Part shown: positions 1-7,120 of the stretch, in pieces
How the letters are laid out: each line of letters opens with the position of its first letter
Numbering within the stretch: the stretch's first letter is position 1
Program-made: the position numbers and the translations under genes
NCBI GenBank assembly: GCA_049609625.1
Contig: JBMYYR010000043.1
Location: 1-15,263 of the forward strand
DNA from: JBMYYR01 sp049609625
GTDB lineage: Bacteria; Bacteroidota; Bacteroidia; Flavobacteriales; CAJXXR01
Direction of reading: 5' to 3'
DNA length: 15,263 nucleotides
The notes under the pieces: generated by a model
What the model was told of the DNA's origin: nothing
The model's input: only the letters and a program-made list of their open reading frames with translations
The model's database searches: none

Positions 1-2
1 TT

Positions 3-242
3 GCAAACAACAATTGGAACCAACAAGTATCTAAACTTCAAGATCCACTTTTGCTTATCCACGGCACAGCAGATGATGTGGTGCTTTGGCAACATTCTTT
101 AGAGTTTGTTAGAAAATGTGTTCAAGAAGGTGTCGAGGTCGATTATTTTGCCTATCCAGAACACAAACACAACGTAAGAGGAAAGGACAGAGTGCATTTA
201 ATTAACAAAGTGATTAAGTATATTCAGCAGAATAATCAGTAG
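3..242 (+). CDS. S9 family prolyl oligopeptidase / dipeptidyl peptidase IV-like, C-terminal fragment
   Basis: This is the last ~80 residues of an alpha/beta-hydrolase serine peptidase whose 5' part lies outside the window. The reading frame is open from base 3, so the TTG at 51 is an internal Leu codon and not a start. The fragment carries the family's acidic signature HGTADD (bases 60-77), which supplies the catalytic Asp, followed about 30 residues later by an EHKHN segment that should hold the catalytic His. The spacing and the phrase LLLIHGTADD closely match the end of DPP-IV (S9B) enzymes, which remove X-Pro dipeptides from peptide N-termini, usually in the periplasm or at the cell surface. 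The catalytic Ser would lie upstream and cannot be seen. The assignment to S9 is firm; DPP-IV rather than another S9 subfamily is likely but not certain. Confidence 0.85.
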   Translation, partial: ANNNWNQQVSKLQDPLLLIHGTADDVVLWQHSLEFVRKCVQEGVEVDYFAYPEHKHNVRGKDRVHLINKVIKYIQQNNQ

Positions 243-268
243 TTAGGATGCTTAGCTTTTCCTTTTTA

Positions 269-296
269 AGTCATCCCCGCTTTCGTGAGGATGACT
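269..296. repeat. REP-like inverted repeat / hairpin after the peptidase gene
   Basis: An 8-bp perfect stem (AGTCATCC at 269-276, GGATGACT at 289-296) closes, after one mismatch, onto an inner CGC/GTG stem with loop TTTC. It lies 27 nt after the peptidase stop. No T-run follows on the + strand, so it is not a classical intrinsic terminator. The GTCATCCCCGC...GGATGAC form resembles dispersed palindromic (REP-like) elements seen in many genomes. It could end or stabilise the upstream transcript, or be a genomic repeat. Confidence 0.55.
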
Positions 297-379
297 CTAA
301 GGCTTAGTTGAGTTTACCTACTTAAAACACATCAAACTAATTTTTCAAAAAAAATATAAGAACCAAACAAAAAAAGATA

Positions 380-387
380 TATATTTG
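380..387 (+). promoter_or_regulatory. Bacteroidota-type -7 promoter element (TAnnTTTG) for the met operon
   Basis: TATATTTG matches the Bacteroidota -7 consensus TAnnTTTG exactly. It ends 8 nt before the first paired base of the SAM aptamer (396), so initiation a few bases downstream would start the RNA almost at the aptamer. No convincing -33 TTTG is seen at the usual distance, so the call rests on the -7 box and its position. Confidence 0.55.
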
Positions 388-393
388 TCGTAA

Positions 394-498
394 ACGTTAT
401 CAGGAAAGGTGAAGGGATTAGACCCAGAGAAGCCTTAGCAACCCTTTTGATCTCAAAGAAAGAAGGTGCTACATTCTACCAATTTTGGATAGATAACT
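394..498 (+). ncRNA. SAM-I (S-box) riboswitch aptamer
   Basis: This leader should bind S-adenosylmethionine and reduce expression of the downstream metH-metF genes when SAM is plentiful. A 6-bp P1 stem is visible: GTTATC at 396-401 pairs with GATAAC at 492-497. Between the strands, in S-box order, are the GAAGGGATTAGACCC core (411-425), GAAGCCTTAGCAACCC (429-444) and the P4-like segment GGTGCTACATTCTACC (465-480). This layout is what I recall for S-box leaders in Flavobacteriia. The aptamer lies about 55 nt upstream of the first met gene, whose product uses SAM chemistry for reactivation, so context and sequence agree. Confidence 0.9.
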
Positions 499-502
499 CA
501 AC

Positions 503-527
503 GAAATGTCTCGTTCCGAACATTTTT
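503..527 (+). terminator. Candidate expression-platform hairpin of the SAM riboswitch
   Basis: Just after P1, AAATGT (504-509) pairs with ACATTT (520-525). Past a bulged C510, TCG (511-513) pairs with CGA (517-519) around a TTC loop. The stem runs into a short T-tract (523-527). This has the form of a weak intrinsic terminator. A competing 5-bp stem, AACGA (500-504) with TCGTT (511-515), would disrupt it. The stem is AT-rich and the T-run is only five bases, so termination is plausible but unproven. Control could instead be at translation. Confidence 0.45.
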
Positions 528-552
528 CCTGTATACATTAAAATTTTATTTT

Positions 553-1557
553 ATGAAAAGTTTACAGGAAGCTTTAGCTCAACATATTCTGATTTTAGAT
601 GGCGCGATGGGTACGATGATTCAACGCTCAAAGCTTGAAGAATCGGATTTTAGAGGCACACGATTTACAAATCACCACTTAGATGTAAAAGGCAATAACG
701 ATTTGCTAAACATCAGCAAACCAGAACTTATTGCGGATATTCACCGCGCCTATCTTGATGCGGGAGCAGATATCATCGAAACCAATACCTTTTCGTCTAC
801 AACTATTAGTATGAGCGATTATGATTTGGAAGATATTGCCAAGGAACTCAATGTAGAAGGTGCAAAAATTGCACGTCAAGTCTGTGATGAATACACTCAG
901 AAAAACCCTGATAAACCTCGATTTGTAGCGGGTTCTATCGGGCCAACCAATCGAACGGCAAGTTTATCGCCAGATGTTAATCGACCGGGCTTTAGAAACG
1001 TGAGCTTCGATGAACTCGAACAAGCTTATACCCAACAAATAGAAGGTTTGCTAGATGGCGGCGCTGATATTCTGCTGATAGAAACTATTTTTGATACACT
1101 CAACGCCAAAGCGGCTTTGCTGGCTGCTCAGTCTGTGTTTGAAAAACGACAAGCCAAATGGCCCATTATGATTAGTGGAACGATTACGGATGCCAGTGGT
1201 CGTTTGCTTTCGGGGCAAACTCTTGAAGCTTTTTTGGTTTCGGTAAAACATGCCCAGCCTTTGAGTATCGGACTTAATTGTGCTTTAGGCGCAAGCCAAA
1301 TGTTGTCGCATATTCTTAAATTAAGTGATTTGTTTGAAGGTGGCGTTTCTGCTCACCCGAATGCTGGTTTACCAAATGAATTTGGAGCTTATGATCAATC
1401 TCCAGAAGATATGCGTAGACAATTAGAGCCTTTTTTAGAACAAAATGCAGTTAATATTTTGGGTGGATGCTGTGGCACGAGCCCAGATCACATCCAAGCT
1501 ATGGCAGATTTAGCTCAGAATTATTCACCAAGAAAAATGAGTAATTATGTCAACTAA
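553..1557 (+). CDS. metH: Homocysteine S-methyltransferase half of a split cobalamin-dependent methionine synthase
   Basis: This 334-residue protein corresponds to the N-terminal homocysteine-binding module of MetH. It begins with the typical ILDGAMGTMIQ (residues ~14-24). It has all three zinc-binding cysteines: C243 in GLNCALG and the pair C306/C307 in GGCCGTSP. The matching E. coli MetH residues are C247, C310 and C311. The zinc activates homocysteine thiolate for attack on methylcobalamin, which must be supplied in trans by the next protein. The protein ends where the linker to the folate module lies in full-length MetH. The ATG at 553 is preceded by an AT-rich stretch with no Shine-Dalgarno, as is usual in this group. 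It is the first gene after the SAM riboswitch, and its stop overlaps the next start by 11 nt, suggesting coupled translation and subunit pairing. Confidence 0.93.
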   Translation: MKSLQEALAQHILILDGAMGTMIQRSKLEESDFRGTRFTNHHLDVKGNNDLLNISKPELIADIHRAYLDAGADIIETNTFSSTTISMSDYDLEDIAKELNVEGAKIARQVCDEYTQKNPDKPRFVAGSIGPTNRTASLSPDVNRPGFRNVSFDELEQAYTQQIEGLLDGGADILLIETIFDTLNAKAALLAAQSVFEKRQAKWPIMISGTITDASGRLLSGQTLEAFLVSVKHAQPLSIGLNCALGASQMLSHILKLSDLFEGGVSAHPNAGLPNEFGAYDQSPEDMRRQLEPFLEQNAVNILGGCCGTSPDHIQAMADLAQNYSPRKMSNYVN

Positions 1558-4192
1558 AACATTACAACTTTCAGGTTTAGAGTCGTTTAAAATTGGTTCG
1601 CAAGCTAATTTTGTAAACGTCGGCGAGCGAACAAATGTTTCAGGTTCAAAACGATTTCTGAGACTCATTAAAACCAATCAATTTGAAGAAGCTTTAGAAG
1701 TAGCTCGAAGTCAGGTAGAAGGTGGCGCTCAAATTTTGGACATCAATATGGATGATGGCTTGATTGATGGCAAAGCAAGCATGGAAAAATTCCTATTGCT
1801 TTTGGCTGCTGAGCCCGATATTTCGCGTGTTCCTTTGATGATTGACAGTTCAAAATGGGACATTATTTGTGCTGGTCTAAAATGTGCGCAAGGTAAATGC
1901 GTTGTCAATTCGATTTCATTAAAAAATGGCGAAAAGGAGTTTTTAGAACAAGCCAATTACATTAAAAAGTTTGGAGCAGCGGTGGTGGTTATGGCTTTTG
2001 ATGAAGACGGACAGGCTGACACACTTGAGCGCAGAAAAGAAATTTGTGCACGTTCATACAAGCTCTTGATGACCATCGATTTTCCTGCCGAAGATCTGAT
2101 TTTTGACCCCAATATTTTTCCTGTTGCCACAGGAATGGAAGAGCATAAACGTTCGGCTTTAGATTTTATGTTGGCTTGCGAGTGGATTAGAGCTAACTTA
2201 CCTCATGTTCAGGTTTGCGGAGGTGTAAGTAATGTATCGTTCTCATTTAGAGGCAATAACAGAATTAGAGAAGCCATTCACGCTTGTTTTTTATACCATG
2301 CTATTCAGCATGGATTGTCGATGGGAATTGTTAATCCAAACTTATTGGAAGTTTATGACGAAGTGCCAGAAGAGCTCAGAAAAGCGGTTGAAGATGTTTT
2401 GTTCAATCGGTTTCCAGAAGCCGAAGAACACTTGTTGGAAATGGCACAATCGGTAGATCAAAAAGAAAAAACAGAAAAAGAAATTGATGCTTGGCGATTA
2501 TTCCCCGTAAACGAACGGATTACACATGCTTTGGTCAAAGGAATCGACAAATATATTGTTGAAGATGTGGAGGAAATCCGACCAAATTTTGATAAACCTT
2601 TACACATCATTGAAGGGCCTTTGATGGATGGTATGCGAAAAGTTGGTGAACTATTTGGCGCAGGTAAAATGTTTTTACCTCAGGTGGTAAAATCCGCACG
2701 AGTAATGAAAAAAGCTGTTGCTTACCTCGAACCCTTTCTCGAAGCTTCCAAAGATAAAGAGGCGAGAGGTGCAGGTAAAATTCTGATGGCAACCGTGAAA
2801 GGCGATGTTCATGACATTGGAAAAAACATTGTTTCGGTTGTTTTGGCTTGTAATAATTATGAGGTTATTGATTTAGGAATAATGGTTTCGGCAGAAAAAA
2901 TCATTGCCGAAGCTAAAAAACAAAAGGTTGATGCCATTGGTTTGAGTGGTTTGATTACACCAAGTTTGGATGAAATGGTTTTTGTTGCCAAAGAAATGAA
3001 ACGACATGGACTTAATATTCCACTTTTGATTGGTGGTGCAACGACTTCGCCAACACATACGGCAGTTAAGATTGATCCAGAATATGCTTCGACAGTTGTT
3101 TATATTACCGACGCTTCGAAAGCGGTAACCATTGTCAACGATTTACTTTCAAAACCAGAAGAAAGTCAACGTTCTATCAAAGAAAGTTATAAAAAATTGA
3201 GAGCAGGTTACCGTAATAAAAGTGATGAAACAGCTATGGTTTCAATCGATTTTGCGAGAAAACATCGCTATCAAATTCAGTCAGACTATCAACCTCCGAA
3301 ACCGAGATTGAAAGGAGTTCATTTGGAAAAAAATGTACTGATTTCTCAATTATTACCTTTTATTGATTGGTCGCCGTTTTTTTGGACTTGGGACATTAAA
3401 GGTCAATACCCAAAAATCTTGAAAAACGAGGCTGCCAAAAGCGTTTTTGATGATGCTCAAACCTTATTAAAGCGTCTGGAGTTGAATCGATCTATTGGTA
3501 TTCATGGCGTTTGGGGCATTTTCCCAGCTCAATCTAAAGGCGATGATATTCAGTTGTTTAAAGATGAAAATAGAAGTGAGCATTTAGCTACCTTTCACAC
3601 CTTACGTCAGCAAAAAGAAAAGTCAAATCCTGAAGCTAATTATTATGCGCTTTCAGATTATATTTCGGAAGAAAAATCCGATTATATAGGTTGTTTTTGT
3701 GTCAGTGCAGGAACATATTTTGAAGAAAAAGCTCAAGAATATAAAACACAAGGTGATGACTATCAGTCGATTTTGCATTTGGCTGTTGCCGATAGATTAG
3801 CTGAGGCTTTTGCCGAGTTTTTACATCATAAAATCAGAACAGAATATTGGGCGTATGCCCCTGACGAAGCTTTGGAAGCAAGCGACATCATCAAAGAGAA
3901 ATATAAAGGTATTCGACCAGCGCCAGGCTACCCAGCTTGTCCCGATCATCTTGAAAAAGAAACTATTTTTGAACTCCTAAATGTTGAAAAAAACATTGGT
4001 GTTTCCTTAACAGAAAATATGGCAATGACGCCAGCAGCTTCTGTTTCTGGTTATTATTTCTCTTTGCCAGAAAGCCGTTATTTTGCACTCGGAAAAATAG
4101 ATCGAGATCAGCTTGATTCGTATGGCGAGCGAAAACAAATTTCAAAAACTAAAGCTGAGCGTTTCTTACGCCCAGCACTCAAATCCATTTAA
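1547..4192 (+). CDS. metH: Methionine synthase, folate / cobalamin / reactivation half
   Basis: This 881-residue protein holds the remaining MetH modules in order. The pterin-binding domain starts with NVGERTN (24-30). The helical cap lies around 300-390. The cobalamin-binding domain carries GDVHDIG, in which H422 should be the lower axial ligand to cobalt, followed by LSGLITPSLDE and GGATTS. The SAM-binding reactivation domain carries RPAPGYPACPDH (790-801). It accepts a methyl group from 5-methyl-THF onto cob(I)alamin and passes it to homocysteine held by the partner protein. Only the homocysteine module is missing, and that is encoded just upstream. A TGA in this frame at 1538-1540, six bases before the ATG, argues that the separation is real and not a sequencing frameshift. 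metF follows after 3 nt. Confidence 0.95.
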   Translation: MSTKTLQLSGLESFKIGSQANFVNVGERTNVSGSKRFLRLIKTNQFEEALEVARSQVEGGAQILDINMDDGLIDGKASMEKFLLLLAAEPDISRVPLMIDSSKWDIICAGLKCAQGKCVVNSISLKNGEKEFLEQANYIKKFGAAVVVMAFDEDGQADTLERRKEICARSYKLLMTIDFPAEDLIFDPNIFPVATGMEEHKRSALDFMLACEWIRANLPHVQVCGGVSNVSFSFRGNNRIREAIHACFLYHAIQHGLSMGIVNPNLLEVYDEVPEELRKAVEDVLFNRFPEAEEHLLEMAQSVDQKEKTEKEIDAWRLFPVNERITHALVKGIDKYIVEDVEEIRPNFDKPLHIIEGPLMDGMRKVGELFGAGKMFLPQVVKSARVMKKAVAYLEPFLEASKDKEARGAGKILMATVKGDVHDIGKNIVSVVLACNNYEVIDLGIMVSAEKIIAEAKKQKVDAIGLSGLITPSLDEMVFVAKEMKRHGLNIPLLIGGATTSPTHTAVKIDPEYASTVVYITDASKAVTIVNDLLSKPEESQRSIKESYKKLRAGYRNKSDETAMVSIDFARKHRYQIQSDYQPPKPRLKGVHLEKNVLISQLLPFIDWSPFFWTWDIKGQYPKILKNEAAKSVFDDAQTLLKRLELNRSIGIHGVWGIFPAQSKGDDIQLFKDENRSEHLATFHTLRQQKEKSNPEANYYALSDYISEEKSDYIGCFCVSAGTYFEEKAQEYKTQGDDYQSILHLAVADRLAEAFAEFLHHKIRTEYWAYAPDEALEASDIIKEKYKGIRPAPGYPACPDHLEKETIFELLNVEKNIGVSLTENMAMTPAASVSGYYFSLPESRYFALGKIDRDQLDSYGERKQISKTKAERFLRPALKSI

Positions 4193-4195
4193 AAC

Positions 4196-5149
4196 ATGAA
4201 AGTTACCGAACATATAGCTAAATCAAAATCTACGCTTTTCAGCCTCGAAGTCCTGCCACCGCTCAAAGGTCAACATATTAAGTCGGTGCATCAAACCATA
4301 GAAACCGTGCGCGACCTCAATCCTTCTTTTATAAACGTAACCTATCATCGTGAGGAATTTATTTATAAAAAAAGAGCGGATAATTTACACGAAAAGAAAG
4401 TGGTTCGGAAACGTCCTGGGACCGTTGGAATTTGTGCGGCTTTGCAGTCAAAATTTAAAATTGACACCATTCCACACATTCTTTGTGGCGGTTTTACGAA
4501 AGAAGATACCGAGAACTTTCTGATTGACCTAGATTTTTTAGAAATTGATAACGTTCTGGCACTCAGAGGTGATCCTGTGAAATCTGAACCTTATTTTCAT
4601 CCAGAAGAAAGTGGGCATCGTCACGCTAAAGATCTGATTGGGCAAATTAATGAGTTAAATCAGGGTCAATATTTAGAAAAAGACCTCGAAAATACATCAG
4701 CCACCAATTTTTGTATCGGCGCGGCGGCCTACCCAGAAAAGCACATGGAAGCTCCAAATTTAGATGTTGATGTTCAGTTTCTGAAACAAAAAGTAGATGC
4801 TGGGGCCGAATTTTTGATTACTCAAATGTTTTTCGACAATCAGAAATATTTTGATTTTGTGACTAAATGCCGTCAAGAAGGCATTACGATTCCTATTATT
4901 CCGGGCTTAAAACCTTTGGCTTCCAAACGCCAACTTTCTATGTTGCCACATCGTTTTCATGTCGATTTGCCAGACGATTTGGTGGTAGAAGCCATGAAAT
5001 GCAAAACCAATCAGGCGATTAAAGAGCTTGGTATCGAGTGGGCGATTCATCAATCTAAAGGCTTGTTGGACTTTGGAGTTCCTGTTTTACACTACTTTTC
5101 GATGGGAAAATCGGACAATATAAAATCGATAGTATCAAAAGTTTTGTAG
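4196..5149 (+). CDS. metF: 5,10-methylenetetrahydrofolate reductase
   Basis: MetF reduces 5,10-methylene-THF to 5-methyl-THF with an FAD cofactor, giving the methyl donor used by the two MetH proteins encoded just upstream. The 317-residue length fits bacterial MetF. Visible family features are LEVLPP (18-21 region; E18 matches the catalytic Glu of the E. coli FEFFPP motif), FINVTYH (46-51), LALRGDP (121-127, including the flavin-side Asp) and the strand FLITQMFFDN in the second half of the barrel. The start ATG lies 3 nt after the metH stop, so the gene is almost certainly in the riboswitch-controlled operon. The N-terminus is slightly shorter than in E. coli but includes the first barrel strand. 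Confidence 0.95.
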   Translation: MKVTEHIAKSKSTLFSLEVLPPLKGQHIKSVHQTIETVRDLNPSFINVTYHREEFIYKKRADNLHEKKVVRKRPGTVGICAALQSKFKIDTIPHILCGGFTKEDTENFLIDLDFLEIDNVLALRGDPVKSEPYFHPEESGHRHAKDLIGQINELNQGQYLEKDLENTSATNFCIGAAAYPEKHMEAPNLDVDVQFLKQKVDAGAEFLITQMFFDNQKYFDFVTKCRQEGITIPIIPGLKPLASKRQLSMLPHRFHVDLPDDLVVEAMKCKTNQAIKELGIEWAIHQSKGLLDFGVPVLHYFSMGKSDNIKSIVSKVL

Positions 5150-5181
5150 TCAGACTTAACAAATATTACAAAATTGGTAGG

Positions 5182-5210
5182 TTTTAATAAAGAAAAGTCG
5201 GTTATCTTTA
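5182..5210 (+). promoter_or_regulatory. Possible promoter upstream of the OmpA-like lipoprotein gene
   Basis: TATCTTTA (5203-5210) is one base off the Bacteroidota -7 consensus TAnnTTTG. A TTTT (5182-5185) lies 17 nt upstream as a poor -33 box; a TTG at 5174 is a better match but 26 nt away. The placement about 36 nt before the chosen ATG, in the only gap of ~100 nt between the two gene runs, supports a promoter here. The element is weak. Confidence 0.35.
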
Positions 5211-5245
5211 CAACCAAATTAAGATGTTTATTAAACTACCAACCA

Positions 5246-6139
5246 ATGACCAAATTATTAGGATGTAGTGCTGTACTTTGTTTGGCACTAAGCTCATGTG
5301 TATCTACAAAAAAATACGAAGCCTTATCGTCTAAGAATCAGAACTTAATGAAAGAAATAGAGCTTCATGAGGAGAATTTCTCTAGCCTAAAAATTTCTGC
5401 AAAAGACTGTAGCATGGAGCTTGAGGAAGCTAAGTATAATGAAACCGTTTTAGGTAATGATTTAGAGATTGAAACGAAGCAAAAAGCCTATTTCAAACGA
5501 CTCTATGAAGAGCTCAATGCCGATTATTCGACTACTGTAGATTCTAAAGAAGCGGCTTTGCGAAAAGTCATCGAAGAAAATACCGCTCTGATTGATCAAC
5601 TCCAAGATCAAAACCGTAAAATGATTGATTTGGAAGCCAATATTCAGGCAGCAAAAAACAAATTAAGCCAACTACGATCAAAAATCAGTCAAGCACTTAG
5701 TCAGTTTGAAGGCAGAGGTATGAATGTACAGCAAAAAGATGGAAAACTCTATATTTCGTTAGATAATTCACTGCTATTTGCGTCGGGAAAATGGGATTTA
5801 GGAAGTGCGGCCAAACCGGCCATCAAACAACTTGCCGAAGTGTTGGTGCAAGAAAAAGATTTGGAAGTGTTGATAGAAGGCCATACCGACAATGTAGATT
5901 TTAATGGTTCGTCGGTGTTGAAAGATAATTGGGATCTGAGCGTTAAGCGGGCAACAAGTGTAGTGAAAGAATTGACTAAAAACAAAGCTCTAGAAGCCAG
6001 GAGATTAACCGCAGCGGGTCGTGGAGAATTTAACCCAATTGCAGGAAACGATACCAAGGCTGGAAAGGCAAAAAACAGACGAATCGAGATTATCATTCAG
6101 CCCGATTTGTCAATTTTTGGAGAACTTTTATCTGAATAA
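5246..6139 (+). CDS. OmpA-family lipoprotein with coiled-coil and peptidoglycan-binding domain
   Basis: The ATG at 5246 gives a textbook lipoprotein signal: MTKLLGCSAVLCLALSSC, with lipobox LSSC and lipidated Cys18. An in-frame TTG at 5174 would add 24 residues before this signal and bury it, so I reject that start. The mature protein (297 residues in all) has a long charged, probably coiled-coil stretch (about 25-155), then an OmpA C-terminal domain (about 165-290). In that domain GHTDN supplies D215 and LSVKRA supplies R235, equivalent to the pair that grips diaminopimelate in peptidoglycan. NRRIEI closes the domain. It probably tethers the outer membrane to the cell wall. It opens a run of eight tightly packed genes and may have its own promoter. 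The exact role is unknown. Confidence 0.88.
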   Translation: MTKLLGCSAVLCLALSSCVSTKKYEALSSKNQNLMKEIELHEENFSSLKISAKDCSMELEEAKYNETVLGNDLEIETKQKAYFKRLYEELNADYSTTVDSKEAALRKVIEENTALIDQLQDQNRKMIDLEANIQAAKNKLSQLRSKISQALSQFEGRGMNVQQKDGKLYISLDNSLLFASGKWDLGSAAKPAIKQLAEVLVQEKDLEVLIEGHTDNVDFNGSSVLKDNWDLSVKRATSVVKELTKNKALEARRLTAAGRGEFNPIAGNDTKAGKAKNRRIEIIIQPDLSIFGELLSE

Positions 6140-6148
6140 ATCAATACA

Positions 6149-7120
6149 ATGGACTGGAAAAACGACGAGAAATTACATGAGGTTTTAGGAAAGCTTCATG
6201 AAAAATATAGTTCAACAGGACAAGATTTGGTGTCTTATTTAGAAGGACTTTATCACGCCAAATATCTTAATTATTGGGATTATATCCATCAAGATGTCTT
6301 ACTGTCTTTGCAAAACCCGAGAACAAACATCGAAGATGAAGCGATTTTTATTATGTATCACCAAATCACGGAGTTATATTTTAAATTGAGTCTCAAAGAG
6401 TTAAATCACATTAGTGAACAAGAGCAGATTTCTGGAGATTATTTCTTGAATAAATTATCACGTGTCAATCGCTATTTTCAGGCTTTGACAAATTCCTTTG
6501 ACGTGATGTCGCATGGCATGGAGCGTGAACAATTTCTGACTTTTCGACTAACGCTTCAGCCAGCAAGTGGCTTTCAATCAAGTCAATACCGTGATATTGA
6601 ATTCATTTCTACTAAATTAGATTACCTGATCCATAAAGATAAACGCCATTTGGCAGCAGAAATGACGGAGGAGGAAAAACTCCAAAATGTGTATTGGCGA
6701 GCTGGAGGCATCCAGAGAAATACAGGAAAACCAGCTTATACCAATGTTGAATTTGAAGAAAAATATTGGGATCATTTTCAGGAGTACACCCAAACCTATA
6801 AAAATCGAACGATTTGGGATCAGTATAAAAAACTGAGCGGAGATGAACAAAACAGAGCTGATATCAAACAAGCTTTGCGCCAGTACGATAGCTATGTGAA
6901 CGTCAATTGGCCTTTGGCGCATTACAAATCTGCGGTTCGCTATCTGGTTCAGGAAGACACGCCAGTGGCAGCAACTGGAGGAACGAATTGGATGAAATAT
7001 TTACCGCCAAGATTTCAGAAACGTATTTTCTTCCCCGAACTTTGGACAAAAGAAGAACTCGAAAATTGGGGAAAAGGTTGGGTAAAAGAAACGATAGATG
7101 CACATTTTTATGACAAATAA
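6149..7120 (+). CDS. kynA: Tryptophan 2,3-dioxygenase family protein
   Basis: TDO is a cytoplasmic haem enzyme that opens the indole ring of L-tryptophan with O2, giving N-formylkynurenine, the first step of the kynurenine pathway. The 323 residues show the family landmarks. H71 in MYHQITELYFK and R133 in FLTFRLTLQPASGFQS correspond to the substrate-contacting His and Arg of characterised TDOs. SGFQSSQYR (140-148) is diagnostic. H258 in NWPLAHYKSAV is the likely haem-iron ligand, and TGGTNW (276-281) matches the C-terminal GTGG loop that closes over substrate. The gene sits 9 nt after an OmpA-like lipoprotein gene and overlaps the next peptidase gene. No other kynurenine-pathway gene is in the window. 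Family membership is strong; the substrate in this divergent Bacteroidota branch is inferred. Confidence 0.88.
   Translation: MDWKNDEKLHEVLGKLHEKYSSTGQDLVSYLEGLYHAKYLNYWDYIHQDVLLSLQNPRTNIEDEAIFIMYHQITELYFKLSLKELNHISEQEQISGDYFLNKLSRVNRYFQALTNSFDVMSHGMEREQFLTFRLTLQPASGFQSSQYRDIEFISTKLDYLIHKDKRHLAAEMTEEEKLQNVYWRAGGIQRNTGKPAYTNVEFEEKYWDHFQEYTQTYKNRTIWDQYKKLSGDEQNRADIKQALRQYDSYVNVNWPLAHYKSAVRYLVQEDTPVAATGGTNWMKYLPPRFQKRIFFPELWTKEELENWGKGWVKETIDAHFYDK

Noticed and set aside
447..638. Small + strand open frame across the riboswitch and start of metH
   Set aside because: It overlaps the structured SAM aptamer and the metH start in another frame, and its translation resembles no protein I know.
1538..1557. 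Possible frameshift sequencing error joining the two metH genes
   Set aside because: The second frame has a TGA six bases before its ATG, each part is complete for its own domains, and a split MetH is known to me from related bacteria.
5174..5245. TTG-started 24-residue N-terminal extension of the OmpA-like lipoprotein
   Set aside because: It would place an ordinary sequence in front of a perfect lipoprotein signal and would overlap the likely promoter region; ATG at 5246 fits better.
5749..6096. 115-codon open frame on the - strand inside the OmpA-like gene
   Set aside because: It lies fully inside a well-supported gene, and its hydrophobic, Ser/Leu-rich translation is typical of an antisense shadow.
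6617..6922. 101-codon - strand open frame inside the dioxygenase gene, and other antisense frames of 60-100 codons
   Set aside because: All lie opposite conserved coding sequence, have no start context or recognisable motif, and are explained by the composition of the + strand genes.
6907..7113. + strand 68-codon frame inside the dioxygenase gene
   Set aside because: It is out of frame with the conserved haem-ligand region and has no homology I recognise.
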